Origin: FEN-1219 sp036563665 | Lineage (GTDB): Bacteria; Pseudomonadota; Gammaproteobacteria; Steroidobacterales; Rariloculaceae | NCBI GenBank assembly: GCA_036563665.1 | Contig: DATCLY010000005.1 | Location: 1 to 64,000, forward strand | Reading direction: 5' to 3' | Length of the DNA: 64,000 nucleotides | Part shown: positions 27,194-34,407 of the stretch, one piece after another | Numbering within the stretch: position 1 is the first letter of the stretch | Layout: every line of letters starts with the position of its first letter | Made by a program: the position numbers and the translations under genes | The notes under the pieces: generated by a model | What the model saw: only the letters and a program-made list of their open reading frames with translations | Databases searched by the model: none | Told to the model about the DNA's origin: nothing

Positions 27194-27215
27194 CAAAAAA
27201 GCCGCTCAAGCGGCT
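27194..27215 (-). terminator. Terminator whose loop contains the stop codon of the Kdo-hydroxylase-like gene
   Basis: On the minus strand AGCCGC-TTGA-GCGGCT is followed by six T. The stop codon TGA (27206-27208) lies inside the loop, so the last three sense codons form the left arm of the hairpin. An unusually tight gene end. Confidence 0.8.
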
Positions 27216-28117
27216 GTTCTTTCTAGTATTTTGTAAGGCGACAGCTCGGGCTTGCGGCAGTTCGCGAGCGGCACCAGCACGGTCGTCACGAACGCGTATT
27301 GGCCGGTCAGCACCGAGTGGCTGATGCCGTCCGTGAAGACCATCCAGGCGGAGAACGGCGGGAAGCGGATCTCCCGGTAGCCGAGCGGGCTCGAGCGGAA
27401 CGCCTCGTTCTCTTTCATGTAATTGTGTATGCGGCGCATGCTCCGGTCGTACGGGCTCGAGTCGATCACCTTGGCGAGGGGATAGACGGCGCTCAACGCG
27501 CCGACGAGCCCGCTGTAGAGCCGGTCGAGGGGCGACTTCTGCAGCCGCAGCCGGCGGCGCCCGCGCAGCGCCGCGGCCCGCAGCTCCGGGTGGCGCTCGA
27601 GCAGCTCGCCGAAGCTGCCCTTCGTGCCCCACACCCGGTCGCGCTCGGGGTGCACGTTCACGAAGAAGCGCAGGATGCGGGCGCCGTTGGTGGCGCCGTA
27701 GGCGCCCGCGTCCACGTGCACGAGCTCGTTGCTCGAGCGCGGCTTGAGCTTGCGGCCCTTCTCCTCCTGGGAGCGGAAGCTCGTGGTGCCGAGCGTCCAG
27801 CCCGGCACGAAGTCCGGCACGGCGCGGCGCAGGAAGGCCTCCACGCGCTGGCCGTGGGCGCGCAGGATCCGCTCGCATCGTTCCTTCACGTGCGGCGCCG
27901 CCTCGAAGCGCGGGATGGAATCGGACTCGGGGTGGTAGCTCAGGTTCTTGGTGCGGAGCTCGCCCGGCAGCCCGTCGCGCAGGAACGCGAGGTCCTCCTC
28001 GGACGGCAGCTCGACGGGGGAGCGGCGGAAGAAGACGACTTCTGCGCGCTCGAGGGCGTCCTCGATCTCGTCGGGCGATGCGTCCGAGAAATCGCGTAGC
28101 GAATAGGTGTCCGTCAA
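27206..28117 (-). CDS. Kdo 3-hydroxylase-like Fe(II)/2-oxoglutarate dioxygenase
   Basis: 303 aa from a TTG at 28117. The TTG is chosen because GGAG lies 8 nt upstream; the first ATG-like start, at 28159, falls inside a REP repeat. The protein matches the KdoO family, which hydroxylates the 3-position of Kdo in lipopolysaccharide. Visible are 'SSNELVHVDAGAYGATNGARILRFFVNVHPERDRVWGTKGSF', with the HxD iron ligands in 'HVDA', and the C-terminal 'DGISHSVLTGQYAFVTTVLVP' with the distal His and the basic residue region. The adjacent heptosyltransferase-like gene supports a role in lipopolysaccharide core modification. A more general dioxygenase role cannot be excluded. Confidence 0.75.
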   Translation of the reverse strand: MTDTYSLRDFSDASPDEIEDALERAEVVFFRRSPVELPSEEDLAFLRDGLPGELRTKNLSYHPESDSIPRFEAAPHVKERCERILRAHGQRVEAFLRRAVPDFVPGWTLGTTSFRSQEEKGRKLKPRSSNELVHVDAGAYGATNGARILRFFVNVHPERDRVWGTKGSFGELLERHPELRAAALRGRRRLRLQKSPLDRLYSGLVGALSAVYPLAKVIDSSPYDRSMRRIHNYMKENEAFRSSPLGYREIRFPPFSAWMVFTDGISHSVLTGQYAFVTTVLVPLANCRKPELSPYKILERTAA

Positions 28118-28133
28118 CGTCGTTGCTCCGAAA

Positions 28134-28200
28134 GATCGCGGCTGGAAAGCCGCTCCCACCCCCCGGCGGTCCCGGCGGGAGCGCCTTTCCAGGCGCGATC
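28134..28200. repeat. REP-like repeat pair 3
   Basis: An inverted unit at 28134-28159 (reverse complement of the main type) and a forward CGCCTTTCCAGGCG variant at 28175-28200, facing each other. They lie between the glycosyltransferase stop and the Kdo-hydroxylase-like start, on the 5' side of the latter's translation signal. Confidence 0.9.
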
Positions 28201-28217
28201 TTCATTCGTGGCGGCGG

Positions 28218-29318
28218 CTAGCGGTGCGCCGGCTCGATGCCCCGCTCCGCGAACGCCGCGTCGAGCTTCTCGATCACGTCGGGGAGTGTAATCAAATTCA
28301 TGGCGTCCGGGTTACGAACGCGCTGCCCCCAGCGCAGCGCCTCCACGGGCTTGCCGAACTCGCGGCGCACCGCCTCCGGGTACTTGTCCACCACGAGGTG
28401 CTGGTAACGGTACGGCCCGGTCCGGAAGCGGTTCGACGTGGCGTACAGGCCCACGACCGGCGTGCCCACGGCGCTCGCGAGGTGCGCGGGTCCCGAGTCC
28501 GGGCAGAGCACGACGCTCGCGCGCTCGATGAGGGCGAGCAGCTGCTTGAGCGTGGTCCGGCCGACGAGGTCGCGGGGCTCGTGCCGCGCGAGGCTCGTGA
28601 TGCCGTCGGCGTAGGTGCGCTCGAGCGCCGTCGGGCCGCCCGTGAGCAGCACCTGCGCGCCGTAGCGCTCCGCCGCATAATCGGCCACGGCCGCATAGCG
28701 CTCCACGGCCCAGTTGCGGTAATTACGAAAGCGCTGGCCCGTGACGGGGCTGATCAGGAGCGCGGGCCGGCCGTCCTCGATGTGCGAGGCCGCGAACTCC
28801 CGGTCGGCGTCGGGGACCGGGATGCGCCACTCGAGCTCGGCGGGCCGCTCGATGCCGAGCGCCGCGGCGAAGCCGAACAGGCCGTCGATCACGTGCTGTC
28901 GCGGCACGGCCGCGATGCGGCGATTCGTGAAGAGCCACTGGTAGTCGCGCGCGCGGGCGCGATCGAAGCCGATCCGGATGGGCGCGCGCACGGCCAGGCT
29001 CGCCAGGTTGGCGCGCGCGGAGGCGTGCATGTGCAGCAGCACGGGGAAGCGCCGACCGCCGAGCCGCCGGCGCAGCGCGAGGTAGCCGCCCAGGCCCTGC
29101 TTCTTGTCGAGCACCTGGAACTCGACGCCTTCGAGGCCTTGGAGCAGCCCGTGCTCCACCTTGCCGATGATCCAGGTGATGGCGGTGTCCGGCCACGCGC
29201 GCTGGATTGCGCGCACCACCGGCACCGTGTGACAGGTGTCGCCGATGGCGGAGAGCCGGATCAAGCAGAGGGAGGTCGGCGGGGAGTCGATGAGCGATGA
29301 CAACACGCGAAACGGCAC
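28218..29318 (-). CDS. Glycosyltransferase family 9 (lipopolysaccharide heptosyltransferase-like)
   Basis: 366 aa from a GTG at 29318; starts slightly further in are possible because the conserved part begins at about residue 17. The N-terminal 'CLIRLSAIGDTCHTVPVVRAIQ' and the C-terminal 'VVLCPDSGPAHLASAVGTPVVGLYATSNRFRTGPY' are the acceptor-binding and ADP-heptose-binding signatures of the GT9 family (WaaC/WaaF/RfaQ). It adds a heptose or similar sugar to the inner core at the cytoplasmic face. Upstream of the Kdo-hydroxylase-like gene on the same strand, suggesting a small lipopolysaccharide-core unit. Which heptosyltransferase it is cannot be settled here. Confidence 0.85.
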   Translation of the reverse strand: MPFRVLSSLIDSPPTSLCLIRLSAIGDTCHTVPVVRAIQRAWPDTAITWIIGKVEHGLLQGLEGVEFQVLDKKQGLGGYLALRRRLGGRRFPVLLHMHASARANLASLAVRAPIRIGFDRARARDYQWLFTNRRIAAVPRQHVIDGLFGFAAALGIERPAELEWRIPVPDADREFAASHIEDGRPALLISPVTGQRFRNYRNWAVERYAAVADYAAERYGAQVLLTGGPTALERTYADGITSLARHEPRDLVGRTTLKQLLALIERASVVLCPDSGPAHLASAVGTPVVGLYATSNRFRTGPYRYQHLVVDKYPEAVRREFGKPVEALRWGQRVRNPDAMNLITLPDVIEKLDAAFAERGIEPAHR

Positions 29319-29405
29319 CCCGTTCCGAGGGCAGCGCTATGGTACACGATCCGGTTATGATGCTCGCCGCCGCGCGACGCCTGCGCGCCGCGGGCGCGAG
29401 CGAAC

Positions 29406-30557
29406 ATGCTGGACGAGCACGCCGACATCCGCGACGCGGTCGCGAGGCTCTGCGAGGGGTTCCCCGGCGAGTACTGGCGCGATCTCGACCGCCGCCGCGC
29501 CTATCCCACCGAGTTCGTGAAGGCGCTCCAGGACGCGGGGTATCTCTCGATCCTGATCCCCGAGCGCTATGGCGGCAGCGGGCTCGGCGTCGCGGCCGCC
29601 GCCGTCGTGCTCGAGCAGATCCACGCGAGCGGATGCAACGGCGCGAGCTGCCACGCGCAGATGTACACGATGGGCACGCTGCTCCGGCACGGCAGCGAGG
29701 CGCAGAAGGAGCGCTGGCTCCCGCCGATCGCCGCCGGGGAGCTCAGGCTGCAGGCGTTCGCCGTCACGGAGCCGTCGAGCGGCACGGACACCACCCGCAT
29801 CCGCACCACCGCCGTGCGCCGCGGCGACCGTTACGTCGTGCACGGTCAGAAGGTGTTCATCTCGCGCGCCGAGCACACGGACCTCATGCTGCTGCTCTGC
29901 CGCACCACGCCCCGCGAGCAGGCGCCGAAGCCCACCTTGGGGCTGTCGGTGCTGCTCGTCGACGTGCGCGACGCGGTGGGCAACGGGCTCACGATCAAGC
30001 CCATCGCCACGATGATGAATCATTCCACCACCGAGCTCTTCTTCGACGGGCTCGAGGTGCCGGCCGAGAACCTGATCGGCGAGGAGGGCAGGGGCTTCGA
30101 GTACATCCTGGACGGCCTGAACGCCGAGCGGATCCTGATCGCGGCCGAGTGCATCGGCGACGCGCGCTGGTTCGTGACGAAGGCGTCGCGCTACGCGGCG
30201 GAGCGGCAGGTGTTCGGCCGGCCCATCGGCAGCAACCAGGGCGTGCAGTTCCCCATCGCGCGGGCGCACGCGCAGGCCGAGGCGGCCGCGCTGATGGTCG
30301 AGAAGGCGGCGCGGCTCTTCGACGCCGGGGCGAAGTGCGGCGCCGAGGCGAACATGGCGAAGCTGCTCGCGTCGGAGGCGTCGTGGGCCGCGGGCGAGGC
30401 GTGCCTGCAGACCTTCGGCGGCTACGGGTTCGCGGGGGAGTACGACGTGGAGCGCAAGTTCCGCGAGACGCGGCTCTACCAGGTGGCGCCGGTGTCGACC
30501 AACCTGATCCTGTCGTTCATCGCCACGCACGTGCTCGGCATGCCCAAGTCGTTCTGA
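29406..30557 (+). CDS. Acyl-CoA dehydrogenase family protein
   Basis: 383 aa, usual length. N-terminal helical domain, then 'LQAFAVTEPSSGTDTTRIRTTAVRRGDRYVVHGQKVFIS' (FAD-binding beta domain), 'GFEYILDGLNAERILIAAECIGDARW' and 'AERQVFGRPIGSNQGVQFPIA' in the C-terminal helical domain. The place where medium-chain enzymes carry the catalytic glutamate (YEGT motif) reads 'YQVAPVSTNL', so the base is either Glu in 'NAERILIA' (the isovaleryl/long-chain position) or absent. It oxidises an acyl-CoA; chain type unknown. Divergent from the heptosyltransferase with 87 bp between. Confidence 0.88.
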   Translation: MLDEHADIRDAVARLCEGFPGEYWRDLDRRRAYPTEFVKALQDAGYLSILIPERYGGSGLGVAAAAVVLEQIHASGCNGASCHAQMYTMGTLLRHGSEAQKERWLPPIAAGELRLQAFAVTEPSSGTDTTRIRTTAVRRGDRYVVHGQKVFISRAEHTDLMLLLCRTTPREQAPKPTLGLSVLLVDVRDAVGNGLTIKPIATMMNHSTTELFFDGLEVPAENLIGEEGRGFEYILDGLNAERILIAAECIGDARWFVTKASRYAAERQVFGRPIGSNQGVQFPIARAHAQAEAAALMVEKAARLFDAGAKCGAEANMAKLLASEASWAAGEACLQTFGGYGFAGEYDVERKFRETRLYQVAPVSTNLILSFIATHVLGMPKSF

Positions 30558-30573
30558 CGGCGGCCTCGCCGCC

Positions 30574-31518
30574 TCACCTCGAAAGGCTCTCGTACACCGC
30601 CTCGACGAACATCTCCGGCGTCCAGTAGTCGGTGCCGTAGCGGGCGTCGTAGTCGAGCGTGGGGCGCGCCGCCTTCACCTGCTCGAGCGTCATGCCGCGG
30701 CGGATCAGGTCCTCGATGCGGTCGCGCACGATCTGCACCATGTCGCGATACTCGACCACGTCCGCCTCGTCGCAGATCCTGCCGTGCCCGGGGATCACGA
30801 GTGTGCCCCCTTCCTGGAGCTGGTGCGGCACCGTCCAGTCGATGATGGCGTCGAGCGCCGCGAGGATGCCCTCGATGCTGCCGCCCTGCGCGGGGTTGAA
30901 CATCGGATAGTGAGTGGTGGCGAACACGTCGCCGGTGGCGATCACGTCGGAGCGGCGGAAGATCACGGCGCTGTCGCCGTCCGTGTGCGCGTTGGGCAGA
31001 TGCAGCAGCCGCACCGGCTCGCCGTTGAAGTAGAGATCGTGGAACGGCGTCGCGTACGTCTCGGTCGGCCAGGCGTCCACGGGGGTGTCCTGGCGCGAGG
31101 AGAGCGCCTGCCGCACGTTCTCGTGCGCCACGATCGCGGCGCCGTCGGTGCCGTCCGTCACGAGCACGGCGCCGGTCGCGGGTGGGCCGCTCGCCTCGCG
31201 CAGCGCGGTGTTGCCGCCCGTATGGTCGGCATGCTCGTGGGTGTTGAGCACGTAGCGGATCGGGCCGTCCGTGAGCTCGCGCACGGCGGCGAGCACGTCC
31301 TCGCCACGCTCCGGCGCGCCCGCGTCCACGAGCAGCGCGCCGTCCGGGCCCACCTGCACGGCGATGTTGCCCACGGCGCCCGCGAGCAGGTACACGCCGC
31401 CCTGGACGTGGACGAGCTCCAGCCGGTCGTGCGCCGCCGCGCGCCCCTGCGCGGCGGCCGGGCCCGGCGCCGCGAGCAGCGCGCCGCAGACGAGCGCGAC
31501 GGCCCCGCCGCGCGTCAC
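30574..31518 (-). CDS. Exported metallo-beta-lactamase-fold hydrolase
   Basis: 314 aa from a GTG at 31518 that overlaps the stop of the upstream gene (GTGA), so the two are translationally coupled. Signal peptide 'GGAVALVCGALLAAPGPAAAQ'. The zinc motif 'NTHEHADHTGG' plus His in 'PNAHTDGDSAV' and in 'VIPGHGRICD' are complete. It resembles the exported MBL-fold group (SoxH/quinoprotein-relay-like) more than true beta-lactamases. Substrate unknown; the partner of unknown function upstream is the only clue. Confidence 0.88.
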   Translation of the reverse strand: MTRGGAVALVCGALLAAPGPAAAQGRAAAHDRLELVHVQGGVYLLAGAVGNIAVQVGPDGALLVDAGAPERGEDVLAAVRELTDGPIRYVLNTHEHADHTGGNTALREASGPPATGAVLVTDGTDGAAIVAHENVRQALSSRQDTPVDAWPTETYATPFHDLYFNGEPVRLLHLPNAHTDGDSAVIFRRSDVIATGDVFATTHYPMFNPAQGGSIEGILAALDAIIDWTVPHQLQEGGTLVIPGHGRICDEADVVEYRDMVQIVRDRIEDLIRRGMTLEQVKAARPTLDYDARYGTDYWTPEMFVEAVYESLSR

Positions 31519-32402
31519 GGCGCGCGCTCCGCGGGCGCCCCCGCGCGCAGCCGCTCGAGCGTCTGGCGATACTCGGGGTACATCGTCTCGGCGCCGCCGA
31601 GCGTGGTCGCGAGCGGCAAGCCCACGGTGGCCGCGAGCTCGGCGAGGAGCGGATTGCTGCCCGGCAGGTAGTGCGGGATGCGGTGGCCTGCGCGCTCGGC
31701 CTCGATCACCGGCGTGCAGGTGTAGGGACGGATGCGCTGGTTCGGATTCAGCCGGAAGTTGCGCGAGTGGATGTAGGGCTCGGTCAGATAGATCGGGTCC
31801 TCGAGCGTGCTGATGAACGTGAGCACGTCGCCGTGGCGCGTGACGTGCTCGACGAGCGTGGCCCGGTCGCTGTGGTCGATGCCGTTGCGGCGGATGTGCC
31901 CGGGCTTCAGGTGCGTGGTGGTGATCACCAGCACGTCCCCGTCCCACTTGCCCGTGGAGAAGCCCTGCCACGTGTGCCGGTGGTGCTCGGACGGGTGCGG
32001 CCGGCCGTCCATCCAGATCGTCCGGAAGCGGTTGTAGGACTCGAACAGCATGTGCCAGGCCACGACCTCCTGCGAGCTCGGGTCCACTTCCTTCCAGATG
32101 CGCAGGTTGCCGTGCATCGCGGAGTAGGCCGCGGTATGCGGGATACACTGGTGCTCGGGGACGCTCAGCAGCTCGGCGTTCCAGCGCTCGCCGCGCAGGC
32201 GGCCGGCCTCGTTGATCGGGAGCCCCAGGAAGTCGCCGACCGGCGAGCCCGGCCCGCGCTCGATTGCGTCCTCGTGCCGCAGGCTCTCCCACTCGCCGGA
32301 GAGGTCGATCTCGGCGCGGGCGGGCCCGGCGAGGCACGCGAGCGCCGCCGCGAGCCCGGCGAGGGCGCGTAGCCGGCGCGGCGTTGAGGTGATGCTCGTC
32401 AT
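31515..32402 (-). CDS. Exported protein of unknown function (paralogue A)
   Basis: 295 aa. Signal peptide 'RRLRALAGLAAALACLAGPARA', then 'EIDLSGEWESLRHEDAIERGPGSPVGDFLGLPINEAGRLRGERWNAE'. Characteristic features are 'CIPHTAAYSAMHGNLRIW', 'GFSTGKWDGDVLVITTTHLKPGHIRRNGIDHSDRATLVEHVTRHGDVLTF' and 'LEDPIYLTEPYIHSRNFRL'. The gene divergent to it encodes a paralogue with the same blocks. I recognise the pattern from uncharacterised exported proteins of gammaproteobacteria but not a function; the repeated 'G.W.G..L.I.TTH' suggests a lipocalin-like beta fold. Translationally coupled with the MBL-fold hydrolase. Confidence 0.7.
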   Translation of the reverse strand: MTSITSTPRRLRALAGLAAALACLAGPARAEIDLSGEWESLRHEDAIERGPGSPVGDFLGLPINEAGRLRGERWNAELLSVPEHQCIPHTAAYSAMHGNLRIWKEVDPSSQEVVAWHMLFESYNRFRTIWMDGRPHPSEHHRHTWQGFSTGKWDGDVLVITTTHLKPGHIRRNGIDHSDRATLVEHVTRHGDVLTFISTLEDPIYLTEPYIHSRNFRLNPNQRIRPYTCTPVIEAERAGHRIPHYLPGSNPLLAELAATVGLPLATTLGGAETMYPEYRQTLERLRAGAPAERAP

Positions 32403-32493
32403 GGCGAGCCTCGATTGTGCGGGGGGTGAATCCCGCGGTTCAACGGCGGCCGTCGTTGCAATCCGCGGGCGCTTCCCCAACAGTACCCTGCGC

Positions 32494-33216
32494 ATGCAGG
32501 TTCGTCCGTCTAGTCAGGCGACCGTCGCGGCCCGAGCGGGCTCGTTGCTCGCCGCGCTCGCGCTCGCGATTTTCGCCCGCGGCGCAGCGGCGCAGCCCAG
32601 CGCCGCCTCGCCCCGCGAGGCGGCGCCCATCGACCTCACGGGCCAATGGGTCAGCGTCGTCACGGAGGATTGGCTCTGGCGCATGGTCACGCCCCGGAAG
32701 GGCGACTACACCAGCGTGCCGCTCAACGACGCGGGACGGGCGGAGGCGGACCGCTGGGATCCCGTCGCCGACGAGGGGACGTGCCGGCCGTACGGCGCGC
32801 CGGGCCTGCTGCGCATGCCCACGCGCGTGCGCATCGAATGGCGGGACGACGCCACGCTCGCGATCGAGACCGACAGCGGCGAGCAGACCCGCCTGCTGCA
32901 CTTCGCGGCGGTGCCCGCGCCCGGCGAGCCCACGCGCCAGGGGATCTCGCGAGCGCGTTGGCAAGGCACGAGCCTCGAGGTGGTCACCACCCACCTGCTG
33001 CCCGGATACCTGCGCCGGAACGGCGTGCCCTACAGCGGCAACACCGTGCTCACGGAGCACTTCGTCCGGCACTCCGCGTTCGGCGAGGAATGGTTCACGG
33101 TGACCACGATCGTGGACGACCCGATGTACCTCGAGCAGCCGTTCGTCACGAGCTCGAGCTTCAAGCGCGAACGGGACCGGAGCGGCTGGTCGCCGCTGCC
33201 CTGCGAGGAACGCTGA
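32494..33216 (+). CDS. Exported protein of unknown function (paralogue B)
   Basis: 240 aa from the ATG at 32494, which begins a signal peptide ending 'ARGAAAQ'; an in-frame ATG at 32401 would put about 30 unrelated residues in front. Shared blocks with the divergent paralogue are 'IDLTGQWVSVVTEDW', 'SVPLNDAGRAEADRWDP', 'ARWQGTSLEVVTTHLLPGYLRRNGVPYSGNTVLTEHFVRH' and 'TTIVDDPMYLEQPFVTSSSF'. Single Cys in 'GTCRPYG' and near the end 'PLPCEER' may form a disulfide. Function unknown; the short 91-bp divergent spacer suggests common control. Confidence 0.7.
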   Translation: MQVRPSSQATVAARAGSLLAALALAIFARGAAAQPSAASPREAAPIDLTGQWVSVVTEDWLWRMVTPRKGDYTSVPLNDAGRAEADRWDPVADEGTCRPYGAPGLLRMPTRVRIEWRDDATLAIETDSGEQTRLLHFAAVPAPGEPTRQGISRARWQGTSLEVVTTHLLPGYLRRNGVPYSGNTVLTEHFVRHSAFGEEWFTVTTIVDDPMYLEQPFVTSSSFKRERDRSGWSPLPCEER

Positions 33217-33246
33217 CGAGCGGGCGGCGCGGGCCCGCGCCGTCGC

Positions 33247-33609
33247 TCAGGAGTCGAGCTGCAGCTCCTTCTTGATCGGCACGATCAGGTGGAAGAGCTT
33301 GAGCGGAGACGTGCCGCGCTGGCGGATGCCCGCCGTCTCCGTCGGGCCCAGATAGATCCCCGCGCCCTTGACCACCTCGTAGTCCTTGCCGTCGAGCGTA
33401 ATGACCCCTTCGCCCTCCATTAGATAGAGGAGCTGATGGGTCGCCTCGAGGGCATCCGCCTGGAAGCGGTCCCCGGGGTGGAGCCAGCGCAGCTGGCCGA
33501 CCACGTTCTCGGCGCCGCAAAGCTCCTTGTTGAGGATCTCGGCCACCTCGCCCCGGCCGTTCTGGCGGGTGCGCGGGACGCTCGGCGTGTGGATAAGCGT
33601 GACTGCCAT
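33247..33609 (-). CDS. Small cupin-fold protein lacking most metal ligands
   Basis: 120 aa. A single cupin domain ('LRWLHPGDRFQADALEATHQLLYLMEGEGVITLDGKDYEVVKGAGIYLGPTETAGIR'). The canonical HxH...E and distal His set is not there; only His58 remains in the first motif, so it may be non-catalytic or bind a ligand without metal. It begins 22 nt after the second cupin's stop, with AAGGGA before its ATG, so both are one transcript. Divergently placed to the LigM-like genes. Possibly an accessory or sensory partner of the O-demethylation system; inferred only from position. Confidence 0.7.
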   Translation of the reverse strand: MAVTLIHTPSVPRTRQNGRGEVAEILNKELCGAENVVGQLRWLHPGDRFQADALEATHQLLYLMEGEGVITLDGKDYEVVKGAGIYLGPTETAGIRQRGTSPLKLFHLIVPIKKELQLDS

Positions 33610-33631
33610 TGACGTTCCCTTCGTCTCGCGC

Positions 33632-34045
33632 TCAGCTCTGCACCCACACCTTGCCGTCGCGGCGCTCCCAGAGGAGGTCCTCCTTCGTGCCGTCGAGGAT
33701 GGTGGTCTTGAAACGGTTGGGTGCCTGGAACTCGAAGTAGAACAGCGGCTCCTTCGAGCGCAGCCGGTGCTTCTCCTCGGCCGGGATGAAGACCAGGTCG
33801 CCCGGACCCAGGTCGCGCGTGCCGTCCTCGGTCTCGATCGTGCCCGTGCCTTCGAAGATGAAATAGAAGTGCTCGCAGTTCTTGTGCATGTGGTAGGGAG
33901 ACGACGCGCCCTTCGCGTAATACATAACGCCCGCCAGCATGTCGTCCATGTTGGTGAGCTCCTTGCTCACGAAGAACACGCGTTCCCTTCCCGGTACGAC
34001 CGACAAGAGGCGCGGGAGCTCATCCTGATGAAAGATGTACGCCAT
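33632..34045 (-). CDS. Small cupin-fold protein with complete metal site
   Basis: 137 aa. Single cupin domain with 'SPYHMHKNCEHFYFIFEGTG' (HxHx3-4E-type ligands) and 'LGPGDLVFIPAEEKHRLR' (distal His), so a metal-binding cupin is likely. AGGGAGA lies 7 nt upstream of the ATG. First gene of the two-cupin transcript, reading away from the LigM-like genes across a 362-bp control region. Single-domain cupins of this size may be dioxygenases, isomerases or ligand sensors; the location suggests action on the same substrate or product as the O-demethylases. Confidence 0.75.
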   Translation of the reverse strand: MAYIFHQDELPRLLSVVPGRERVFFVSKELTNMDDMLAGVMYYAKGASSPYHMHKNCEHFYFIFEGTGTIETEDGTRDLGPGDLVFIPAEEKHRLRSKEPLFYFEFQAPNRFKTTILDGTKEDLLWERRDGKVWVQS

Positions 34046-34407
34046 GGCGATTCTCCCTGTTGTTGCGGCGCGCTGACCCTAGGACGGCGTGGCCCGGTAG
34101 ATTAGGCGAATTCGTCGGAAGGGGCAATTGCGGCCGGCGCCCCGGCGCACGCGGGCTACCGGATCGCCCGCGCTGCCGCGCGCGCGGAGCGCGAGCGGCT
34201 GTTGCGTGCTTCCGACGAACCGAACCGAAAGTGAAACTGTGGTAGAGTTGCGCACTGCCTTCCGACGACGATCGCCGCCGGGCCGAGCTTTGCCTCCCGC
34301 CGGAGGCGGTCGTAATGCGAATGCTGGATTGGGAGCCCCTCGAGGGCTCCTCGGGGTTGTGGCCCACCGTAGGCCTTTCGAAGCATTACAAGAGGGTACC
34401 AAGAGCG
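34046..34407. promoter_or_regulatory. Divergent control region between the cupins and the first LigM-like gene, with three copies of a CTTCCGACGA motif
   Basis: This 362-bp gap contains TTCGTCGGAAG at 34111-34121, its perfect reverse complement CTTCCGACGAA at 34209-34219, and a third near-copy CTTCCGACGAC at 34259-34269. Spacing and repetition suggest binding sites of one regulator governing both directions. A GC-rich stem (about 34329-34350) precedes the LigM start. No open frame in the gap looks coding. Confidence 0.5.

Noticed and set aside
28117..28159. Start of the Kdo-hydroxylase-like gene at 28159
   Set aside because: That start is within a REP unit; the TTG at 28117 has GGAG 8 nt upstream and begins the conserved part.
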